Part shown: in pieces, positions 56,273 to 64,000 of the stretch
How the letters are laid out: each line of letters opens with the position of its first letter
Position numbering within the stretch: position 1 is the first letter of the stretch
NCBI GenBank assembly: GCA_002077065.1
Contig: NAJO01000023.1
Coordinates: 558,001-622,000 of the forward strand
Source of the DNA: Cryoendolithus antarcticus
Lineage: Eukaryota; Ascomycota; Dothideomycetes; Cladosporiales; Cladosporiaceae
Length of the DNA stretch: 64,000 bases
Direction of reading: 5' to 3'
Position numbers and translations under genes: made by a program
The notes under the pieces: generated by a model
What the model was told of the DNA's origin: nothing
Database searches by the model: none
The model's input: only the letters and a program-made list of their open reading frames with translations

Positions 56273-58404
56273 CTACCTATAGTAATCGCCCGGATCTCCC
56301 GCCCCTCCCTGTCCTCCCCCAGGCGCCGCACCAAGTCCCTGAGGCTGCGGCTGATAAGCCTGATAGCCTCCCTGCCCCTGCCCAAGATCTCCCTGCGGCG
56401 GATGCTGACTATACGCACTACTCGGACTCTCAAAACTATGCGTCCTCTGCCGACTCGGCAAGCTCTGCAGATCACTTCTCTGGCCAGGCACCTGCTGTGG
56501 AGGCGGCGCCTGCGCGTATGGATCATACCCGTGTCCCTCTACCGGCGGTCCAGGAGGTGCATACTGCGGCTGCTGCTGCGCGGGAGGGTAGGAGTGTCGG
56601 TTATCGACAGGTGACTCGTAACCACCTGTGGCGAGTTCCTGCGGGTTCCCGGAGTTAAGGGTGTGGATTGAGTTTGGGCGGATTTGGCCTTGGAATTGCT
56701 GTTGTTGGAGGTGTTGCGGTGGAAGCTGTTGATGTGGGGGCTGGGCGTAGGGGTCTGACGCCTGAGGTGAGGGCTTGCGGCGGAGTTGGGGGTCTTGTTG
56801 AGGTGGGTGAGGCTGGACGCCGCCGGGAATGAAGTGGAAGGGTGCTGTGGCTGGCTTCGACGCGGCGCCGGCTGAGGGAGGGTAGGGTGAGGGGTAGGAG
56901 GGTTGGGATTGCTGTTGTGGTGGTGCCTCGGAGGGAGGAGCAGGGGAGTAGAACCGGGGTGGTTCTTGCTGTGATTGCTGAGGAGGCGGGAGGTGAGTGC
57001 TGCTCTGCGAGGCGTATGGCGCGAAGTTCTGAGGTGGAGGGCCACCTTGTGGTGGGTAGCCGGCGGGAGGTAGCTGGGTTCCGTAGGGTTGTTGGTGTTG
57101 CTGAGGTGGATACATGTGTGGTGGAGGCATGCCTTGTCGGGGAGGTTGGCGTACTGGGTACTGTTGTTGATATCGTTGAGGCTGCGACATTGAGGCTTCG
57201 AGTAATGCCTCGTAATCCCGTCTTGCCTTGATGAACTTCTCGTTCAATTGTGTGAAGTCGTCTGCTGATTGTCAGTACTGTCATACACTCGCATAATTAC
57301 AGCATTGAACTCACCTTTCTTCTGCGAGTACTTCCCGATCAGCTCCACCAACTTCGGTCGTATGCTCACTGTCCTCTGATACAGGTCCGCGATCTCGTCT
57401 TCCTCCCTCTCCCCTCGCCTGCCACTGCCAGTCTCTGTGCTCAGCAGCGCAAGCAACTTCTCGACGTTCCTGACTTCGCCAAACACCTCCGACTCCATGT
57501 CGGCATCCCGCTCCAGCTCTTCCTTGGTAGGATCCTTGAGCTTCTCCACATAGTTCAGCGGAAAGATACCAGTCTGCCCTCGCAGACTTCCCTTCCACCA
57601 GTCTTTGTACACACTCTCCAACACAGCAATAATGTCGTTCTTCTTAAACGCCAGCTCGCCTGCCTCGGAAGGCGTGAAGTCATACAGGGCCCTCACGCGA
57701 CTGACAGTCGCAGCCGTAGTCCCTTGCGCCTGTGCTCCCGGTGCAGTCTGCGCGGGCTGTGGCTGACTGTCATCGCCCACACTGCCATTCGTCTGCGCGG
57801 CTGCTGGCGTCTTGCTCTCCTGCACACTCAGCGCCAGCGCCATCTGCAGCTCCTCTTCCTCCTTCCTCCGATCATCCCCACTGATCTGCTGCTTCACCGG
57901 CTTGCTCGGCGGCATCAAGCCAGGCTGGCTCGTCTTCAACTTCCCGTAGCTCTGCTCCATAATGCCTAGCTCATGGCTTCCCCTGAACTGCTCAGTCCAG
58001 CCTGCCATGCGCTCGAAGACCTTCTGCTTGACCTGCGTGTGGCTGTTCCTGTCGCTGGCCAGTCGCAGTAAGGCATCTGTGAAGGCTTTCGAGGCAAGCT
58101 CTCGATGGAGCTCAGGGCCGCAATTCTGGGAGAGGGCGTTGGCGAGCTCGAGAGTGTAGAGCTGGACGTTTGCATTTCGGTGTGCCAGTCGCTTGATCAG
58201 TGCGGAGACGGCTTGAGAAGGGCCTTGAGGAGTTGTGGAGACGCGATCGCAGATGTCGAGGATGAGTGACCAGTCTTCGGCGACGAGAGCTTCATCAGTC
58301 GCCTTGACTGGGTAGGATGTCAGTAGCTGCTCACATACTGTAGCCTTGTAATGTCAACTCTTACCCACTGACGCCTCCATGGGCGATGTTGCTGCGCGGA
58401 ACAT
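56273..58404 (-). CDS. HSE1: ESCRT-0 subunit Hse1 (VHS-UIM-SH3)
   Basis: Partner of Vps27 that sorts ubiquitinated membrane proteins into multivesicular bodies. Three exons, 58404-58365, 58307-57315 and 57261-56273, give 673 aa. The VHS domain (about 14-140) starts VKATDEALVAEDWSLILDIC and includes RNANVQLYTLELANALSQNC. A ubiquitin-interacting motif is at about 163-177 (EEEELQMALALSVQE). The SH3 domain at about 216-270 has RVRALYDFTPSEAGELAFKK and GIFPLNYVEKL. A helical STAM core follows (EDEIADLYQRTVSIRPKLVE). The last ~290 residues are Pro/Gln-rich and disordered. Introns of 57 and 53 nt keep frame. Confidence 0.94.
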
Positions 58405-59133
58405 ATTTGCTGTACACTATTGCAGTGTCACGGTGGTAGGCGACAGGCTTGGAGGAATAGAGAAGCCTTGCGCTGGTACAGATGTACATGTACTGTAGGT
58501 ACCAACAGCTCGGCCAGTACAAAGTCGCACCGCCACAGAGAGCACGAGGCTGCTGCGTCATCGCCGCCGTCAAATGTCTGTCCGGCTATATTGTACAGGC
58601 GCACTCTTGATTCATGGCAGTTCCTTGATCGATCTCTATAGCATCGCCTCCGGAGACCTTGCCTTCACGACTCAACGTTGGTCGCGAGCAGACCCTGCTG
58701 TATGCCATAAGCTCAAGCATTATCGAGCGACGGGAACAAATCGAGTGGACGATCTCGAAAGCTCCGCTTCGACAAGCTCTGGGACTACAAGCCGGCAGAC
58801 ATGATATCTTGAAAAGTATCAGCCTCGAAATTCTCATCCAGAGCATTGTGTCTTCCGAGAAGCATGCTACGGCGCTCATATATGGTGCAACGGTCCTACG
58901 CCCGCTACAGGAGACTCAAACGCACGCATGCAAGAGGCATGCAAGAGGCCGTGTGCCATGACTCGAGACAGATCTCTTCCCCACAACCACGTTGACAAAG
59001 CCGCAGAGCCTCTTTATAAGCGTGGGGTAGTCCAACTGCAAGGAACACCCAGAAGCCGAGGGTAAGCGACGTACAGTATACTCTCCTCTCTTCCAAGAAC
59101 AGCAGCATGTAGTTCCCAGTCTCTAGGCCAAGT
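58405..59133. promoter_or_regulatory. Divergent promoter region, HSE1 and BCKDH E1 alpha
   Basis: 729 bp between head-to-head genes. Overlapping short ORFs are present but look non-coding. No specific operator was recognised. Confidence 0.45.
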
Positions 59134-60584
59134 ATGGCATCCAAGTCTCTTTCGCGAGTCGCAAGACGTGCGTCCATCGCCGTATCATCGACGCAGGCGT
59201 CTCGAGCACATGTGTGTCTCCATTGCCAACGACGATGGCAGTCGAAGCTATCTCAAAGGCAAGGATCAGATCGGTGAGTAAACCGTAATCACAATATCCA
59301 CGCGAAGCAGGCTAATCGATCCGCAGCATCCAATTCCCAGGCGCAATCAACAGCAAATTCACGACCAAGCTCGCCTTCTCTCGAGCTGGCGAGGACGACG
59401 CGATGCCGACATATCGAGTTCTGGACCAAGACGGCGCTATAGTGGACCCAGACGCAGAGACTCTGACAATTTCGAACGAAGAAGCTCTCCGTCTTTACAA
59501 AGACATGGTCACAGTCTCCGTCATGGACCTGATCATGTTCGACGCCCAACGCCAAGGCCGCGTATCCTTCTACATGGTTTCCGCAGGCGAGGAAGGCATC
59601 GCCGTCGGATCCGCCTCAGCACTCTCACCAAACGATCCAGTCTTTACGCAGTACCGCGAGCAAGGCATCTTCCAGTACCGCGGCTTCACGATGGACGATT
59701 TCATGGCGCAGCTGTTCGCGACTACCAAGGATCCAGGCAAAGGCCGGAATATGCCTGTGCACTACGGCTCCTCGAAGTTGCATCTACACACCATTTCCTC
59801 TCCCCTCGCGACGCAGATCCCCCAAGCCGCGGGAGGTGCCTACGCAGTAAAGTTGCAGAATCAAGCCAACCCCACAGCCGAGCAGAGAGTAGTAGCCTGC
59901 TACTTTGGCGATGGCGCGGCTTCCGAAGGCGACTTTCACGCCGGGCTGAACATCGCCGCAACCCGCTCTTGTCCAATAATATTCATCTGCCGTAACAACG
60001 GCTACGCGATCTCCACGCCCACATTGGAACAATATCGTGGTGATGGCATAGCGTCTCGAGGCGTAGGGTACGGAATCGACACCATCCGCGTGGACGGCAA
60101 CGACATTTTGGCCGTACGGGAAGCCACTGCTCGCGCACGCGAACTAGCGTTGTCCGATGGCGGCAAACCTGTCCTCCTCGAAGCCATGTCCTACCGCGTC
60201 TCCCACCACTCCACTTCCGACGATAGCTTCGCCTACCGTGCCAAAGCTGAAGTCGAGGATTGGAAACGTAGAGATAACCCTATAGCCAGGATGCGGAAGT
60301 GGATGGAGGGAAAGGGGATCTGGGACGGGGAGAGGGAGAAGGCGCTGCGGAGTGAGGCGCGGAAAGGGGTCTTGGAAGCTTATCGGAAGGCTGAGAAGGA
60401 ACGGCATCCGGCTTTGCGGAACTTGATGGAGGATGTTTATGAGAGTATGACGGAGGAGCAGGTGCAGCAGATGGCGAAGTTGAAAGATGTGGTGGAACGG
60501 TATCCGGGAGAGTATGATGTTGAGCAATTTGAAGGCGGGCTTGAGAGTTTAGCGCCGGATTGGCCGGGCAGGCGGAATACATAG
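59134..60584 (+). CDS. Branched-chain 2-oxoacid dehydrogenase E1 subunit alpha, mitochondrial
   Basis: Thiamine-diphosphate enzyme that decarboxylates the keto acids of Leu, Ile and Val in the mitochondrial matrix (BCKDHA type). Two exons, 59134-59273 and 59327-60584 (53-nt intron, GTGAGT...CGCAG, branch CTAAT), give 465 aa. The N-terminus MASKSLSRVARRASIAVSS is a typical presequence. Family landmarks: PTYRVLDQDGAI, SFYMVSAGEEGIAVGSASAL, QYREQGIFQYRGF and MPVHYGSSKLHLHTISSPLA. The ThDP-binding motif runs from GDGAASEGDFHAGLN (from about 241) to RNNGYAIS (about 269-276). The phosphorylation loop YRVSHHSTSDDSFAYR is at about 336-351, so kinase control is expected. Stop codons of this gene and the next are 37 bp apart, tail to tail. 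Confidence 0.95.
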
Positions 60585-60621
60585 ATCATACACTCTCATC
60601 AAGCGACTGGAGACGACGATC

Positions 60622-61493
60622 TCACTTCCACCCCCCACCCCACATCTTCCCAACCCATCCCGTCTCCTTTCTCGCCCCTGCTCCTCTCCCATCCAACGCC
60701 CTTACCTCCCTATTGCCCACCCCTGGCATCTTCCCCTTCTCCAAGTCTCCTCCCCTATCTCTACTATCCAACAGCCCCCTCTTATGTCCCCACCCCTTAC
60801 CCTCCAGTCCGCCTCTATGCGGCTGCCGCTGCGGCGAGTCAATCCGGATAGCTTTTCGACTCCCGCGATCGGCTATCATGACGCCGCCTTTTCGGGAGGA
60901 TGAAGGAGGGGCTGTGGGTCCGCGACCGGTCAAACGCCGGGAGCCGCGGCGGAGAGTTTCCCGGATGGTCCAGGAGCGGCGTTTGGCGATCACGAAGAGG
61001 ATCGTGCTGGCGACTACAAAGAGAGGAGATGATTAGTATCGTTCGGACCGGAGGATACTGGCTGGATCTGGGGAAGGGAAGGCTTACTGCCGAAAAGGGC
61101 CACGAGAACTACGACCACGATTATGCCTGCTATCGCGCCTTTGGAGAGACTGAAAGAATTCCCACCATCCGAGCCCGAGGCGCCGAGGTCGGAGCCAGAG
61201 GATGCGGAGCCAGCGCTGCCTGGCGCGTTGTACTCGGTGCCGCCTGCAGCGCTCGATGCTGAAGGTGTGGAGGATGCCGCTGATGATATCGAATCAACGC
61301 TGCTAGTCTGGGTGGCGAAGGTCGAGCTCGGGAGATCCGCAGGCGTGGTTGATGTCGCAATTTGTTGGAGCACTGTTGGGGCTGCTGCAGGTGTTGGGTC
61401 TGCCGTAACGTAGACAACGACTGTCGCGACGTTCTCTTGAGCGCGAATTAAGGGCGCCAGCGCCAGAACGAGAGTGAGGAACAGAGATCGCAT
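60622..61493 (-). CDS. Mid2-like signal/transmembrane protein
   Basis: Two exons, 61493-61088 and 61013-60622 (74-nt intron, GTAAGC...TGTAG), give 265 aa. Start is the ATG at 61493, which gives the signal peptide MRSLFLTLVLALAPLIRAQ. A Ser/Thr/Ala-rich outer part follows (about 20-115), likely O-mannosylated. The membrane span runs GAIAGIIVVVVLVALFG then IASTILFVIA (about 118-145, across the intron). KRRSW and a basic, Arg/Gly-rich inner tail of ~115 residues complete it. This is the layout of Mid2/Wsc-type cell wall sensors, but there is no WSC Cys domain, and sequence identity to Mid2 cannot be claimed from inspection. Confidence 0.75.
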
Positions 61494-62690
61494 TGTTAGG
61501 TCCAGCCGTGTACGCGCAGATTCCGCGTCAAGAATGGAGTGCAAGACCATTCACGAGCGTCAATAGCGCGGAAGACAGTATACAGAGAGAGAGACTTGAG
61601 GGAAGAGACTCGAGGCCAGAGGGCCGACTCACCGCATTCTCGTGCTTTCCCAATGCTACTGTGCAAGCGCCCAACCCGGCACTCTGACGCAGGAGGTCTT
61701 GATGCGAGATCATGCCAATCGCTGTCTGGAAATGTCTCCAAGTCGGCACCGTCACGCAAATGGCGACGACTCGGCGTCGACGGGCGGCTAGAGGGTGAGG
61801 TCGAGGGTAGGTGTGCAGTTCGATTGGTCGCGTCGAGGCACGGACCATCGTGATGTGATGAGCCGGGCGTGCTGAGTTCTGTCGGGACTTCGTTCCCTTT
61901 GAATGACCCTCAGTGCTACTCCTCTACTCGCCACAATGATGCCGTGAACCTTTGCTTTAGCCATCGAGGCGAGACCATCTGGTTCTGTTGCGCGTTGGCC
62001 ATGCCGCGGTAGCAAAATTTTGGTGGCAGTGTCGCTCTCACCGTACGACGCGAATGTTGAGGGTAAGAGAATCTACGACTGAACTGTCGTCTTCCACGGA
62101 CGGTCAGAACGGACTCAGCCGAACGTAGGTAAAAATTTTAGAGCCTCGGCAAGATGTTTGTGCCCCGACGAGTGAACGCAGCTGGAAACGTCTACGCCAG
62201 AGCTTGGCATTGAGTTGCACAGCCACGAGCATGGCGTCGTAGCTACCTCTTACGAGATGTGATCGAGACCTGGACCATTTGCCTGTTGTTCGCACCGCAT
62301 GTGCTGTTGCATGCGGAGGACTCCCATCTGGGCGTTACATGGAGGTTTGATCACGTCCACACGAAGGAGGCACATCAACCCAGAAGCTGCGCTGCAGCCG
62401 TGATGCTGGCCGCTCCTAGCCATCTATGATCACCTCCTTAGGAGTCGATGCAGGCGGCGTAACTATCAGGCTCCCGATTGGGATGGCAGGCGGGTAACAG
62501 CTGCGCATGTACTATGTTCTGGCGAATGCTGCTTGGAACTTGAAGATGAGATTCGCATTACTCAATACCGTGCCATTTAGTCCTACAGCTCCAAGCTCGA
62601 ACCCAGCCTAGAGCTACCATACGCCACCATCCTACCCCTTGATATCATTTCATTGTCCTACCGTACACTCCGCCCATCCCTCCGCCGTCT
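61494..62690. other. Spacer between the Mid2-like and RCR genes
   Basis: 1.2 kb between two minus-strand genes. Short ORFs in several frames look non-coding. No RNA gene or repeat was recognised. Confidence 0.45.
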
Positions 62691-63344
62691 CTACCTCATG
62701 ACTGGTGGCGGTCCCTTAGGCGGCGCATACGCGCCTCCGTACGCCTGTTGCGGCTGCTGTAGCTCGATATTGTTGTTATTCCCGTAGTATCCAGCAGCTG
62801 CGCCCTGACCATAAGCTGGAGGTGGGTTGTTGCTGTTATTGTAGTACGGCTGCTGGTTTTGCTGATTGCCGTACTGCGGCGCCGCGCTGTTGTACTGCGC
62901 TGGCGCGTGGCCGGCCGGGGTGCGACCGAGTGTCCATCCGGTGCCACGGTAGGGCATGTGTCCTGCCTTGCGACGGCGACGGGCGGTGATGCAGCTGTGA
63001 TGGGCCTGTTAGAGGTTGTGGGTATGCGACATGGCGGAAAGTCGCAAACTTACGAGAAGACGAAGAAGATGAAAAATGCGAAGAGGATAATCAGGGCGAG
63101 GACTAGCCAGCGCGCCCAATTGCTCCAGGCGCTGTTGCATCGGGTTCGGCCGTAGGCATCGTAGTAGCAATTGCTTGGAGGGGACACCGTCAGTATTTGA
63201 TGTTATGAGCCGTGACTGCGCTGTACAGGGGCTCGAAAGAATGGCCGGGCGCGTTGCCAACGACTCTCACAGCTCTCCCGTATGTGGAGGTGGATCATAC
63301 CTATTGTTGTTGTTGTTATACTGTCTTGTTACGAGCGCAGGCAT
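62691..63344 (-). CDS. RCR-family membrane protein (Congo red resistance / chitin regulation)
   Basis: Three exons, 63344-63301, 63173-63054 and 62994-62691, give 155 aa. Introns are 127 and 59 nt with GTATGA...CCAAG and GTAAGT...CACAG borders. The short N-terminus (MPALVTRQYNNNNN) is Asn-rich. It leads to NCYYDAYGRTRCNSAW and one membrane span (WLVLALIILFAFFIFFVF). Directly after come CITARRRRKAG and HMPYRGTGWTLG, the signature of the Rcr1/Rcr2 family, which affects chitin deposition and plasma-membrane protein traffic in yeast. The C-terminal half is Gln/Asn/Pro/Tyr-rich and carries GNQQNQQPYYNNSNNPPPAY, a PPxY-type motif that could recruit a Rsp5-like ubiquitin ligase. It is shorter than yeast Rcr1 but usual for filamentous fungi. 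Confidence 0.85.
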
Positions 63345-64000
63345 CTTGGCTGTGATCGCACGCGAGGCCCTGGCTTCGAAGATCTAGTCGCAATTTGACG
63401 CACGAAGGTAGATTCGCAAGATAGGTCGTGGTTAGGCGCGTTGGTGATTTCCACAGTGCGACAGAGATAATTAGATGTGAAAAGTGGTAGAAGTCGTAGA
63501 TGGCAAACGGTTAGGTCTTTGTACGCCGGATGACGAGGTCAAGCTTGGTGCCGGAGGTAATCGCTTGGCGTGAACGTTCGATGCGCAGCACTCAGCCACA
63601 CATCTAATCACGGCGACCACGCGGTCTCGCAAATCTAGTCTGCAGAGAGATGGTATCTGCGAGGCATGATTTTCATGTCATACGCACGTTGAGAGCGCAT
63701 TCGCTTCACTCGAGCGATACCTCCACAGCCTCACGGCGTGTTTCGTAACAGTAATTCCATTGCAACTATCTTACTCCTCTCCCCGAGGGCATCTCCGCCA
63801 CAGTGATCTTCAAGATGACGTGCACCCAAGCCAAACTCTCGCAGCAAGGATCGCGCGGCGAGAATCTGGCTCGGCATTCACTCTCCACTTTCCTTGCTAG
63901 GCTCAAAGCAGCTCCTTGCGACTGCCAGCTCAGCGTGCATGAGCTGTCAGAAAACACAGCCAATCATCGCGCAAGGACGCGATGTCGAGAGGTGTGCGCT
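63345..64000. other. Right-edge non-coding sequence
   Basis: 656 bp upstream of the RCR gene to the window end. It should contain the RCR promoter. No further gene is supported. Confidence 0.4.

Overview
The window is nuclear DNA of a filamentous ascomycete. Genes carry 45-130 nt introns with fungal splice signals, intergenic spacers are short, and the gene content is fungal (ATG13, Pan2, Sec3, Hse1, Lsb5, HET domain, PigL_N-type ankyrin protein, RCR family). Dothideomycetes is my best guess from the feel of the proteins; it is inference and the sequence does not prove it. All exon borders were worked out by hand from splice consensus, reading frame and family sequence.

Left third (1-20 kb): an amidase cut by the window edge, ATG13, a Baeyer-Villiger-type flavin monooxygenase, COQ5, and a tannase/feruloyl esterase. 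A 5.2-kb gene-poor stretch follows and holds one small secreted-peptide ORF. Next come a secreted repeat protein built from two families of three units each, nearly all bounded by Kex2-type sites, and LSB5.

Middle (20-43 kb): two low-complexity fungal proteins, actin-capping protein alpha, and a very large NFX1-type zinc-finger helicase (ZNFX1/Hrr1 family) whose frame contains one internal stop. Then a HET-domain protein, alanine aminotransferase, a CorA-like membrane protein whose first two exons do not join in frame, and a PigL_N-like/ankyrin protein. The helicase, HET and PigL_N/ankyrin genes lie within 16 kb and resemble fungal self/non-self and RNA-surveillance gene types.

Right third (43-64 kb): an uncharacterised Arg/Glu-tailed protein, then housekeeping genes: SEC3 (exocyst), PAN2 (deadenylation), cytochrome b5, HSE1 (ESCRT-0), branched-chain keto acid dehydrogenase E1 alpha, a Mid2-like signal/TM protein and an RCR-family membrane protein. 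HSE1, LSB5, SEC3, capping protein and ATG13 all serve membrane traffic, actin or autophagy, but they are scattered and nothing suggests co-regulation.

The three observations most worth following up are the two-family processed repeat protein (16.1-17.3 kb), the in-frame stop in the ZNFX1-like helicase (30,932), and the short cysteine-containing secreted ORF (12,123).
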